Notes under the pieces: model-generated
The model's database searches: none
The model's input: the letters and a program-made list of their open reading frames with translations, nothing else
Told to the model about the DNA's origin: nothing
Program-made: the position numbers and the translations under genes
Part shown: piece by piece, positions 1-10,878 of the stretch
Numbering within the stretch: position 1 is the stretch's first letter
How the letters are laid out: the number at the start of each line of letters is the position of its first letter
Source of the DNA: Gongronella butleri
Lineage: Eukaryota; Mucoromycota; Mucoromycetes; Mucorales; Cunninghamellaceae
Assembly (NCBI GenBank): GCA_025201375.1
Contig: JAIWZP010000043.1
Span: forward strand, 124,001 to 188,000
Length of the DNA: 64,000 bases
Direction: 5' to 3'

Positions 1-322
1 CTTTTGCAAGGCTCTTTTTGCACAAACGCCCTTGCCTCGTCTACTCTTTCACGCACTCGCTCTCTCTCTCTCTCTCTCGCTTTTTGAATAGACGGCGTGC
101 CACCCCCTTTTTCCCCTACTTTCTTGGTTGTGTGCTCTTACGTTTGTTCGTGCACCATCTTTGAAAACTTGTCACTTTCTTCTTTTTTGGTAAGCGTTTC
201 TTGTTTTTTTATATTTTGCTTGTCAGAACGATAGGCACGAGGCTGATCAGTGAAGGTATTCATGTATCATTGGCTGTTTTTTTTATCGTTTTACATAGAC
301 GTTTGGCTGCATTTGACGAGTA
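1..322 (+). promoter_or_regulatory. 5' flank of mitochondrial carrier gene
   Basis: Non-coding, pyrimidine-rich sequence with a CT dinucleotide run at about 60-80 and several T tracts. It precedes the start codon of the carrier gene at 323. No clear TATA box was seen; a pyrimidine-rich leader is typical of the housekeeping promoters in this window. Confidence 0.5.
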
Positions 323-2460
323 ATGCCCGGTAGTAGCAGCAATAGCAACGACCCGCCGGAGCGACATCCTTATTATGACGAAAAGGCGAATGAGCGAGAA
401 GCGCGGATCCGCAGCCTGTTTGATTCGCTGGACATCGACAATACGGGCGTGCTGGATGCTGAGTGTATTCTCAATGGGTTTCTCAAATTGACGCATTTGC
501 CGGCACACACGCGCTACGCGACGGACCTGTTGGCCATGTGCGACACGGCACGCGACGGGCTTATCGACTTTGGCGAATTCAGGGCCTATGTCCTTGAAAA
601 GGAGCGCGATCTATGGACACTCTTCTCGCAAATCAACAAATCAGGCGATCATCGCATGCATCCCAACGAGCTCGAGCAAGCACTCACGTCCGCTGGCATC
701 CGCGTCACAAAGGACGATCTTGAGGAGTTTATCCAGGCCATTGACACCGGTAAATGGGGGGCATGGCGACAACAAAAAAAAACAAAAGGAAAAAGAGGAG
801 GGAAAAACAAAGGCGACTGACGCGTTTTTTTATTTTTATTTTTTTTAAAAAAAAGAGGGCAATGGGTATATTGATTTCCAAGATTGGCGCGACTTTTTGC
901 TGCTGCTTCCGCGCGAGACGACGATCACTGAGATTTATCGGTATTATCAAACGTCGACGCAATTGACGCACGACGCGGAAGTGGTGTTTCCGCACACGGA
1001 CGAGGCGGCACGCAATGCGTACAAGTATCTTGCTGCCGGTGGCATTGCTGGTGCTGTGTCACGCACGTGCACGGCGCCCTTTGACCGCCTAAAAGTGTAC
1101 CTGATCACACAGACTGCCTACAAGGGCGAGGCTGCTGCTGCCGCCGTTGCCCGTTCCGCAGCTGTCGCGTCATCATCGTCGTCGTCGTCCAGCAGCATTG
1201 CCCAGGCGGTGAGAAGCATCTACAGCCAGGGCGGGTTCCGCGCTTTTTTCGTCGGCAATGGCCTCAATGTCTTTAAAATCGTCCCTGAATCCTCGTAAGT
1301 TCACTTTTTTTTTTCGCTTTGTGTGTGTGTGTGTGTGTGTGTGTGTTTGACGCGTTGCAATGGGGCCAATTGACGTGTTTTTATCTTTTTGTATTTCATT
1401 TTCAGGATCAAATTCTATGTTTTTGAGACGGCCAAGACAGTTCTTGCGGAATTGACCAACTCGGAGGACAAGAACGCAATTCCGGTTGGCGCGCGCTTCA
1501 TTGCCGGTGGTGTTGCGGGCCTGTGTTCCCAGTTTTGCATTTACCCGGTCGAAACACTCAAGACGCGCATCATGTCCACGGCATCCACACCTGGCGTCGC
1601 CGCCACTGCCACCGCCGCAGCCTCCAACATTGCATCCACGTCATCGACCACGGGCTCAAGCCGAAATCTCACTACGGCCGCCGCGTCCGCCGCGTCTGCG
1701 TCCGCTTCTGCATCTAAAGCCGCTTCATCCGCTGGCCGATCGCTTGTCCTGTCCACCGCCAGGCAAATGTACCAGTCACAGGGCATCCGCGCCTTTTGGC
1801 CAGGCCTCACACTAGGTAAAAAGAAAAGAAATGCAAGATAAAGAAAAATAAGAGGGATCATTTGACTCATGCCACTTGCTCTTTTTTTTTTCTAGGTCTT
1901 CTCGGCGTGTTCCCCTACCAAGCGCTGGACATGGGCATCTACGAGACATTGAAGGTGACGTACCTCCAGTACATGAAGCAGCAAGCCACCGGCCGCCCCG
2001 GTGAAGACACACAGCCAAACATCCTTGTGCTATGGTCCTGTGGCATGGTCAGTGGATGCATTGGCGCCACAAGCGTGTATCCCTTGAACATGATCCGCAC
2101 TAGGTAACATAGATAGCTGTCAATGGCGTCCCATTCATGCAAAACTCACCGCGTGTCGCAACTTTTTTTTTTTTAAAAAAAAAAAGACTCCAAGCTCAAG
2201 GCACGCCTGGCCACCCATATCGTTATACCTCTGCTTTTGATGCAGCCTCCAAGACTTACCAGATAGACGGCGTCAAAGGGTTTTACCGCGGTCTTGGGCC
2301 GACTTTATTTAAGGTAAATGATGAAAATCGCGTGGCATGGGCGTTATCTGACGCGTTTTTACGCGTTTTTTTTTTTTTTTTTTGAATCTAGGTGGTGCCC
2401 TCTGTCAGTATCAGCTATGCAGTTTATGAAATGAGCAAGCGCACCCTTGGCATATCATAG
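323..2460 (+). CDS. Calcium-binding mitochondrial carrier (SCaMC/Sal1-like)
   Basis: Six exons: 323-749, 856-1294, 1406-1815, 1896-2103, 2187-2313, 2392-2460; 559 aa, frame closes at every junction. The N-terminal half has four EF-hands: loops at about residues 37-48 and 74-85, a degenerate third near 105-116, and 141-152, which is rebuilt only by splicing exons 1 and 2. The C-terminal half has three mitochondrial carrier repeats with the signatures PFDRLK, YPVETLK and YPLNMIR. By family knowledge such proteins exchange ATP-Mg for phosphate across the inner mitochondrial membrane under cytosolic calcium control (short Ca-dependent carriers, yeast Sal1). Two Ala/Ser-rich low-complexity inserts, encoded near 1117-1195 and 1570-1745, lengthen the loops of repeats 1 and 2. 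Family is secure; exact substrate is inferred. Confidence 0.93.
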
Positions 2461-3263
2461 ATTCTCCCCTCTTTTTTCCCTCTTGTTTTTATTTTTTGCG
2501 CATCCTTCATGCTCTGCTTGTTGTAGTTGTCTTTCCTCTCCCCTTGACTCGCCTCTCGCTCTTTTCACCTCCCTTTCTCTCATGTTGTTTATTTTTAGAC
2601 ACGCCGAAATTCTCATTTTTTGCCATGGATGGGCGCACGCCATCCTTAAAATTTTAATTTTGTGTAAATGTATATAAATGTGAGTCATTCTCGCATCTCA
2701 TCTCATCGCCATGTCTTGCTATGCTCAAAATCAAAAAGGGATGGAATTATGGGGAACTTGGACTTACATGGACGATGATCACGCGCTTTCTCGTGGTCAT
2801 ACCAATGACGCCCCTGTCTGGGCACAAAACTGATCTCACCACGCGGATTTGAAAAGTCACGGGGCCAGATCCGCATGTAAAAAAAGAAAAAAAGGACAAA
2901 GAAAACGCGTGACGCTCGTGATTATTCGCGTGATTACTCCCAATGGCGACGAAAATGCGCATTAACAGGGCGCTGATGGTCACTGACATGAGTAAACACC
3001 GTCAATTGATACAAGCGATGCTATTCAGGCACACGCAGCACTTTTCCACAGGCTAGAGACGAGGATTAGCGACCAAATTTATTAAAAGCCTCGCGATTTG
3101 CTCATTTTCACATTCATGGATCAGCGACCTGCTCCTTGGGATCGTGGATGCGCGTCTCAAACAAGTTTGCGACATTTTATCATGGCAAATTTAACAAAAA
3201 AAAAATCAAAACAGGAGAAAAAAATTGAAATAAACTCGATTATTTTTTTTATTTATTTTAAAA
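2461..3263. other. Intergenic, convergent 3' ends
   Basis: Region between the 3' end of the carrier gene and the 3' end of the PH-domain gene. It holds only short chance frames and A/T tracts. No repeat shared with the rest of the window was recognised. Confidence 0.5.
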
Positions 3264-6200
3264 CTACTGATTCAGGTATTCTGCCAGAGGGGAAGCGCGG
3301 GTGCGGCCCTTGAGATGGCTGTGTCGGCTCTTGCCCTGGTGATGAGGAGTGGAATGATGGCGTGCTGCGGCCTATAAAACCAGAAATCCGATTTAATATT
3401 GTGTTTCGCGTGTTTTTTTCCCCTTATTTTTTTTTTAAAAAAAAGGTTTCTTTACCTTGCCAAGATCGATATAATCGCCGCTGTCATCTGAGAAGATTTC
3501 GTCTTGTGGTGAGGGTGGGTGCAGCTGGTGTGCGTGTTGCTTGAGCTGATGTAATTGGCGCACAAGGGGCTCCAAGTCGCGTGCGAGGCCCGCGACGCTT
3601 TCTTGCCTTGCTTGCTCGACCTGGAGCTGCAGGCGCGCATATTCGTCCTTTGCAACCTGCAATTCTGCCTGTTTCTTGTGCAATGCGACCTCGATATGCT
3701 GGTTGTCCTTGCCGAGCTGTTTGATGTCGGTTTCGAGCGCTTGCTTTTCGTCTTGGAGACGCGCAATGTCTTGCTGCAGCGCCTTTTTCTGCTTTTCCTT
3801 GGCGGCGAGATCCATGTCAAGTTGATGCTTGTCCAATTGATTCTTGTCCACTTGGGTCGAATCTTGGGCTCTTTCGACGTGTTGCTGCTCGAGGTGCTGG
3901 ACCGCGCGCAGTACGAGTTCCTCGGTCATCTTGTACATGACGGTTGTGCAGTCCTCGAAGTGGGCACGCATGCCAGACATGGAGCGATCCATGTAATCGC
4001 GTGCCTTTTCCTCGTATTGTTGCAATTGATCGGCGGCGTCCTGGCCATGCGCCTGCTGACGCTCGGTGTGGGTGTTTAACGCGGTCTTGACGGCGCGGCG
4101 CACAGTTGCCTCCAATCCGGCCTGGTTGCCACCGAATTGATCAAGCACACGCAACGTACGCTCCATGAAGCTGCGCGTCGAGACCATCATTTCGCGTACG
4201 TCGTCTGGATGCATCATTTCGTTGTTTCCATTCGATTCTTGCGAATTGTCGCCTCGATTCGCATTGAGCTGGATGCGGTGCAGGCGCTCGTCCATGGCCA
4301 ACAGCTGGTCCATGAGGGATTCGACGGGCTGTGCCAGGTCAGGGACCGCCAATTCGCCCAATTGGTTCATCATGTGTTGGAACAATTGGCCAAGCACTTG
4401 GAAACTCTTGTCTGTGTCGGTGCGGCTCTGTGTCATGTCGTCCTTGAGGCAGTCCAAAGCGTGCAGGAATTGCTTCTCGAGAAGAAGCGTGCTTGTCGAA
4501 GGCGACTTGGACGAATTGGAAGGATTCTCATCGTTGTACTGATTCGAAGCCGTCCATTGCGATTGCACCTGCTGCAGCCATTTCTTTTGCTCGTCCTGCC
4601 ATTGTTGCATCACGCGCTCCATTGTCTCTGTTGATTCCTTGTTGCTCTTTTCCTCAATCAGAGCCTTCAATGTGTCTTGCGATGCCTGGATCTCCTTGAG
4701 CGCCGCATTCACCTTGTCGCCATCACCTTGCCACTTGCCCAGGCCGTCACGGACAGACATCCACAGGTCATCCTTGTTCAATTGCTCCTTGGACAACAAT
4801 TTCACCAGATTCGTTTGCAAATCCACCCAGCCGTCCTTGGCCTCGTCCAAATTATCGGCCAGCGATCCAATGGCCGTCTTGATGTCGCTGACGTGCGCGT
4901 GCAGCGTAGGGTCGTGGATCTGGTCAACCAATGTTTGCAATTGGTGCTTGACCATATGCAATGTGCGGCTATCCATGTCGTCTTGTTGATCGTCATAATC
5001 GTCATAATGGCTATTGTTATTGTATCTGCCATTGCGCCGCACCGAGTTGAATGCGCCACGACGTGAAGATGGTTGTTGTTGCTGTTGTGCCGTCATGGCC
5101 ATGTGCTGCCATTCCTTCTTCTCCTCGCGCAATTGATCCAGATCTTGAGCCATGTACCCTTGCTGTTCCTCCATGTACGCGAGCTTGTCTTGCGCATCCT
5201 GCAATTCCGCCTGCAGTTCTTGCGCACGCGCCTGCCACGTCATCTTTTGCTGCTCCAGATCCTCTGTCTTGTCGCGCAGCCCGGTCAATTCCGCTTGCGC
5301 CTCGTCCAGATTCTGGCGCACGTGCTCCAATTCCGTGGTGAGCCCCGACTCGCGTGCCGTGTGTTCGCTGGACGTCGACCGCTCGCGTTTCTGCGCCTCC
5401 AGCAGCTCCTGTCGCAACCGCGCATTGTCGCTTTCGAGTGATGCATAGTCTGTCTGCAATTGCCGGTTCAGTTGCTCCATGATGTACGTTTTGGACTGCA
5501 ACTCGCTGTGCGTCGCGAGTGACACCTTGCCCATGATCGCCGTCAGCGAGCTGATCCATGCTTGCCGGCTGCTCATGTCGTCCGTCGCCAAAATCACATC
5601 TTCTTTTTTCACAAGCAGGCGAAACTCCCATTTGATGCCCGTCCGGTAATCTTGGTTGCGCGGCTCCACTTGCACCACTTCGCTCATATCATACGTGTGA
5701 ATATGATTCGCAAACTAAAATGGAAAAAAGTGCAAAATTTGATCATCAGCATCCATTTCTTTTTTTTTCTTCCTTTTGTTTTACCTTTTCATCCTTGTAC
5801 AGGTACAGCGACCCAGGCTTGACGGCATTGCCGTGCTTGGCCACGGCATACACTTGGCGCCATTGCTAAAATATTTGGGAATTCCAGCGTGAATATCCTT
5901 TTTTTGATTTCTTTTTTCCTTTTGATCCCTCACAATGACAAGTTCGCGTCTCTCCCTCATTTCGCGCGGGGTCTTACCATGAGACTGTTGCGCTTGTAGA
6001 TCCACCCTTCCTTGGCCACCTGCAAAAATCAGAAAAAAAATGAGCAGGGTTTTTTTTTGGGTCTCCATGGCCAGTCCATGTCTAACAATGAGCAATCTAC
6101 CTTGGATTCCTGGGACGAGCTGTAGTGCGGGGTGGGTTGGGTCGCGACCGGCATGGCGGCATTGCCATTGGCATAACTTGTATACGCGGCCTGTTGCTGG

Positions 6201-6631
6201 TATTGTTGCGGCTGCTGGTGTTCGTAATACTGGGCTTGGCTGTCGTAGCCATCGGCATAGTCATTTGAAGCGTCCAATGCGTGGTCGGACGCGTGGTCGT
6301 CGGCGTCATCATCCAATTCGTCGTCGTCCGAGTCATTCCCAGGTTCAAATGACAGACGCGACCGGATGCGCACGGGCGATGGCGATGGCGCGCCACCACG
6401 TGCATTGGACGACGCCATGGACGACGTCGTGGAACGGATGCTGCTGTGGCGCGACGTCGATGACGCCGCCGCGGCCGCCGCGGCTTGCTCTTGCTCTTGC
6501 ACAGCCAGCCATTGGCTTTGCAGCGCGGCCACGTTCTTGCCAGGCGTGCGACGACCGTACGCCGTACCATTGGTCGCACTGCCACCTTCATGCGTGCCTT
6601 GACTTTGTCTTTTAGAGGGCTTATGGTACAT
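3264..6631 (-). CDS. PH-domain and coiled-coil protein
   Basis: Five exons on the minus strand: 6631-6101, 6019-5978, 5865-5785, 5714-3456, 3371-3264; 1006 aa, all introns phase 0. Residues 1-177 are disordered, with poly-Ala, a Ser-rich stretch and an acidic D/E block. Exons 2-4 together encode a pleckstrin-homology domain (about 178-290) beginning KEGWIYKR and closing with the Trp-containing helix around SRQAWISSLTAI. About 600 residues of Gln/Glu/Lys-rich coiled coil follow, then a short His/Arg-rich tail. The plan suggests a membrane phosphoinositide-binding scaffold, but I recognise no named orthologue. The start is placed at the ATG at 6631 because the upstream in-frame extension is low-complexity and contains a poly-A tract typical of untranslated DNA. 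Confidence 0.85.
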
Positions 6632-7384
6632 AATCGAGGGGATATCAGACAATGATGAAAAAGAAAATAAAAAAAAAAAAAAGTCAACGCGTCCCCCCCT
6701 GGGTTTTGGCTTTTTATGCAACCGGTGTCACCAATTGCTGTTTTTGGCATCGGGAAAAGCATTGTGTCAAATGCGGAAGTGGCAAAAACAAAAACAACAA
6801 AAGGCCCCGTGTAACCGTGAAAACAATAAAAAGAAAGAAATGTACCTGCTCACTGCGCATCATGCCGAGCACATCGCTCTTGCCACTGCATGCAGAATCA
6901 GTGAAATATGAACCGATTCGAGCCAGATGGAAATCCACGGCGACAAGTTATGCTCTGTATTTTTTTTTTTGGCTTTTTCTCATGCGGCATCATGAAACCA
7001 GTTTTTTTGCCAGCATGAGTGCTTTCATGCAATTTCTGTGTTGACCATGGAACGAGTAGGCATCAAGGGTAGCATACATGTATTCTGGGATAATCCTCAA
7101 GAGGAACGATTGCCATGCTAAATAAAAAAATTCGCCCTTTAGCCAATTTTTACGGCAAAACTGGTGCTGGGAAAGCATTCGGGACAAACCATGGCTCTGG
7201 AATCATTGTCTTTCTGCCTCTGTCATCCGCTGGTTCCTCTTTGGGGGCCATTTAGACCAAATTCTTGGATGAAACATTTTAAACAATGAATTTAAGCAGT
7301 AAATCAACCTTTACTCTGGCAACGAGGCATGATAGGATTTCAAAATGCGTCTCGGAATGAAAAAAGCACACCGGAAAACTGGGT
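6632..7384. other. Intergenic, upstream of PH-domain gene
   Basis: Non-coding sequence between the divergent starts of the PH-domain gene and the transcription-factor gene, left of a dispersed repeat copy. Frames here are short and lack coding character. Confidence 0.45.
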
Positions 7385-8250
7385 AGGGCTCAATTAGCTA
7401 TTGCCAAAATATCATTGCGACATGGCAAACACAAATCGAAATGTTGGCCGTGACAAGCCTTCAAAACCAAAATTGAAAAAGCAGGTTTTTGGAATGCCAC
7501 CAAAATTGTACACAAAAACACGGCAGGGAGAAACCACGAAAAAAGGCAAAAAAGAGTGGGGTCGATCTGCTGGTTGCCGAGCAATGCGTGATTTTCGATT
7601 TAATTTCAACGGCAAATTGTCCAAGAAAAATGCATCCGGCGCGCCGCGCCGATGCGTCCACTAGCAAGAGACATACCCATTGGTATGAAATGATTAGGAA
7701 CCGGCGCGTGTGACTCGACGTTTGACGCACTTTTTCACGCGTCGAAAAACATATAGGATTTTGAAACCGCGCCAAAATGCCAAAAAATACCTTTTTCCAT
7801 CGATCGCCAATGTCCACGTACGCAGCAAGGCATGCTCTTTTTAATGGTGCGCGTTTCTCGGAGATACAAGCACTTTTCGTAAAGATGGCCCTGAGCCGAA
7901 AATAGGCCATAAAACGCCATTTGTGCGACAACCAGTCGATGGACCCTCGATTTTTATCGCGTTTTTGTCATTTATTCGAGAATGTTTACCATGTGGTTGG
8001 ATGGCGCGGCGATCTGAGGACTTGAACTTCTTCATTTTGAAGTCCTCGACTGCACCCCTTGGAAAATCAGTGATTTTGAAATATCGTCATTGCGCGGCCA
8101 TCTGATGATCCCGGTGGAGCAAGGGTGGGCTCATTTGAACGGAGGCGTCGGAATTATCGGGCTGAAGAGTAAATGGCACGCTAGGAGGCTCCAGTGACAA
8201 ATGACCAGGCGATAAAATATGAATTTGCACCAATTTCACCCTTTCTCGCG
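7385..8250 (+). repeat. Dispersed repeat family B, copy 1
   Basis: Diverged copy of an element also present at 18,170-19,165, 29,400-30,560 and 58,140-58,870. Shared landmarks in order are a 'head' around 7480-7640, a hairpin of the type TTTGACGCG-loop-CGCGTCAAA near 7720-7750, a CCACGTACGCAGCAAG block near 7813, an ACCATGTGGTTG block near 7989, and a segment reading TTGCGCGGCCATCTGATG near 8088. No intact transposase gene is visible. Boundaries are approximate because the copies were compared by eye. Confidence 0.65.
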
Positions 8251-8697
8251 CTACAATGTTTCGATCACTGTCAAACTTGGATCGGCTGTCCTTGGTGCAT
8301 GTTGAAAGCATGACGCAAAATATAAAGATCCATGAACTTGCATAGAAAAAGAAAAGACTGAAAAACTCAGTCGACAAATGCTCATCCTTTTTTTTCTCCC
8401 TCCCTCTCTTTGGCTAAAAGGTAGGCCCCGAATAAAGTTCGGAGTTGGATGAGCGCGATGGCAAGCGGGAAGCATGTCCCATTGTTTCATTTGGCAAAGT
8501 TTGTTCTGGGTTTGTGCGACGTTCCTGAGCTTTTGCACGCTGATCGTCGTTTTGACTGGCGGGGTTTGGGGCGCCGTTCGCCCCCCCTTTTTTTCTTTGT
8601 TGTCTGTTTTCTGCGTTCTCCCTTTTTTTCTTCTTTTTCCTTTCTTTTTTCCCCCCTTTTTTTTAAACTTTTTGCTTTTTTTCATTTTTTTATATTT
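8251..8697 (+). promoter_or_regulatory. 5' flank of transcription-factor gene
   Basis: Non-coding; the last 120 bases are strongly T-rich. The reading frame of the gene stays open upstream of its ATG but translates to Phe-rich low-complexity sequence, so it is treated as 5' leader. Confidence 0.45.
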
Positions 8698-10478
8698 ATG
8701 ACACGCCCAGCCTTGCCTGTTCCTCTTGATTTGACGTTTCTTCCTGCGGCTCAAGACGAAGGGGACTATGCACTTCCCGAGGGGTGGGTGATGAAGGAGC
8801 GCAAGCGGTCGTTGGTGGAAGTGGAAACGAATATTCGCACGCTTGGGCAATTGTATCGGACGTTGAGCGACCTGAAGAAGCAATTGCCGTCGCCGGTGGT
8901 GGCGGACGCTGAGGGCGGTGGGAATGGTGGCGCGGTGCCTGCGGGCGGCGGTTTGCCTGGACAAGAGCCGCCGTTTGTGTTTAAAAAGCGGAACAGCAGC
9001 ATGGGGTGGCTTCCCGTGACGCCTGTGAGCAAGCGGTCGCTGCGGCAGACGCTGCCAACGGTGATGGACGCGGACCGGCCGTGGCACGCGCATCCTGCGC
9101 TTGCCGGGTACCCAATGGAGCTGTTTGAACGGTTGGTGCAATTGCATGTGCATTGCACGTCGGCGATGCCCACGTGGCGCGACCCTGGGCAATTCCTCGC
9201 GGCGTTCCAGCAAGGCACGCTGCACCGTGGGTTGCTGTACGCGGTGCTGGCATACACGGCATTGCATGGGATGATGTGCCACCCCGAGTCGTTCCCCGTG
9301 TCGTGCCTTCCGACACTTCTTCCGCTCGCGCAGGACTGCTACGACCTCGCGTCCGACGCGCTCGAATTCGACGACATCTCGACAAGCACCGTCGAAGCGC
9401 TCGTGTTATTGCATTTGTACGCGAATCTGGCAATGCAGCATGAGGATCACTTTTTGTGGGTCGCCAAGCGCCAGATCCAGTACCTCGATTATTCCAAATG
9501 GTGGAATTTCCGTGCGTGGTTCCAGCGCGTCGAGTATGCTACGATGAAGGTGACGGAACCTGGCCATGGCGCGTCAAATGCGCCAAATCAAGATGCTGGG
9601 ATGGTCACGGCATCGGCATCGGCATCGGACGCCGCGGCCGCGCTGCTTGATCGCGCGTCGAACACGACATCGTTGCCGACACTGACACGGCCACAGCAGG
9701 CACCGTCGGGGGCAAATGATGCGCAGCAAAGCCCGGAATTGCGCGCGCGGTACTCATCAGCATCGTATGATTATCCACACTATCTGCAGCGGCTATGGAT
9801 TTATTATGAAATACGTGGATGGGCGCTCCTGCGCAGTGAGGAGGCGACAGTGGCTCAATTGGATGCGTGGATGGAGGATTGCACAAGAACATTGCAGACC
9901 GAGGGCCAGCCGTTCCCGACATGGCAGATGCTCCGCTTGCAGTCGCTGTACGTTGCCGGTCTGTTGCACGTGTACCAGCGCGAATTGATGAATCAGCTCG
10001 CCGCCAACGACCGATGGCTGCTCGATGACCAGGTCGACGATTATTTCTCGTTTACAAACCTCGCGCATCACAGACTCGAGCTTGCCGTCCACAATGGCAT
10101 TGTCGCTGCCTTTCAATTGATCCAGACCGTCCTCCAGTTGTTTTCTGTCCACCACCGCTGCCTTATCCCAGAGGTAAAAGTGAAAAAAGGGGGGGTGAAA
10201 AGCACGTGTTTCTTATTTTTTTCTAATTTTTTATTCCAATTTTTCGTCACCCTCTTTTTTTTTTTGCGCAGCTCGTGGACACGCTGTCGATGGCCAGCAC
10301 GATCATTTACTTTGGACGCAAAATGTCCAGTGATACCCACTCGCAGGTGGCCAAGGAGGCCGAGCAAGTCTTGCGGAATCTCGTTTGCGCGTTTTTGCAA
10401 GAGCCCGGCATGCTGCAGAACCAAAAGGTGTACCAAGCCGTCTCCAGCTGGCAAAGCATGATTCAATCGTTCTCATAA
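8698..10478 (+). CDS. Fungal transcription-factor-domain protein without visible zinc cluster
   Basis: Two exons, 8698-10173 and 10272-10478, phase-0 intron; 560 aa. Residues from about 125 onward resemble the fungal-specific transcription factor homology region (helical block with LFERLVQLHV, YAVLAYTALHGM and ALVLLHLYANLAM), the regulatory part of Zn2Cys6 regulators. The usual N-terminal six-cysteine zinc cluster is absent: no C-x2-C-x6-C pattern occurs in the protein or in the upstream open frame. The N-terminus instead begins with a hydrophobic segment and a short basic, coiled-coil-like stretch (MKERKRSL). It may act as a partner or repressor lacking its own DNA-binding domain, or an upstream exon may be missing. 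Downstream it faces glycogen phosphorylase tail to tail. Confidence 0.75.
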
Positions 10479-10878
10479 AACGTCCTCTCTTTTTCCACCC
10501 CATCCTATCATTCCCTTTTAAAAATAAAAATGTAAATTGCCCCTTTTTCGCGAAAAAGGGTAAAAACGGCGCACGCCCGGACGCGTCCGAGCGCGTCATT
10601 TCGCGTCAATTAGCTTGTAAAATAGATTGAAAAGAAAAAAACGCGCTTTGACGCGGTCTGCGGCGTCCTGTCCTATCGTTAAAAGTAAAAATCCGGAAAA
10701 ATCGCACAAATCGCAAAAAAAAAAAAGTAGTGTGTACACGAGACGAGTATGACTAAAAAAGAACACAAGGACATGGGGTTTAATACATACGAGCATACAG
10801 CAGCAACAAACAAAAAAAGAAGCAAAAGAAAGAAACAAAAAAAAAAAAAAAAAAAAGAGGGGGAGCAGCGTTAAACAT
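10479..10878. other. Convergent intergenic region
   Basis: Region between the tail-to-tail transcription-factor and glycogen phosphorylase genes. It is A/T-rich with long A runs at 10,838-10,856 and includes a GACGCG-rich patch at 10,575-10,660 and the perfect palindrome listed separately. Confidence 0.5.
10541..10560. terminator. Perfect 20-bp palindrome between convergent genes
   Basis: CCCTTTTTCGCGAAAAAGGG is fully self-complementary and lies 63 bp after the stop codon of the transcription-factor gene. It could form a hairpin in either transcript and mark 3'-end formation of the two converging genes; that role is inferred. Confidence 0.3.

Noticed and set aside
3555..5631. Several long open frames antisense to or shifted within the PH/coiled-coil gene
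   Set aside because: They overlap a well-supported 1006-aa protein and are products of its biased Gln/Leu codon use; they contain no recognisable domain or splice logic of their own.
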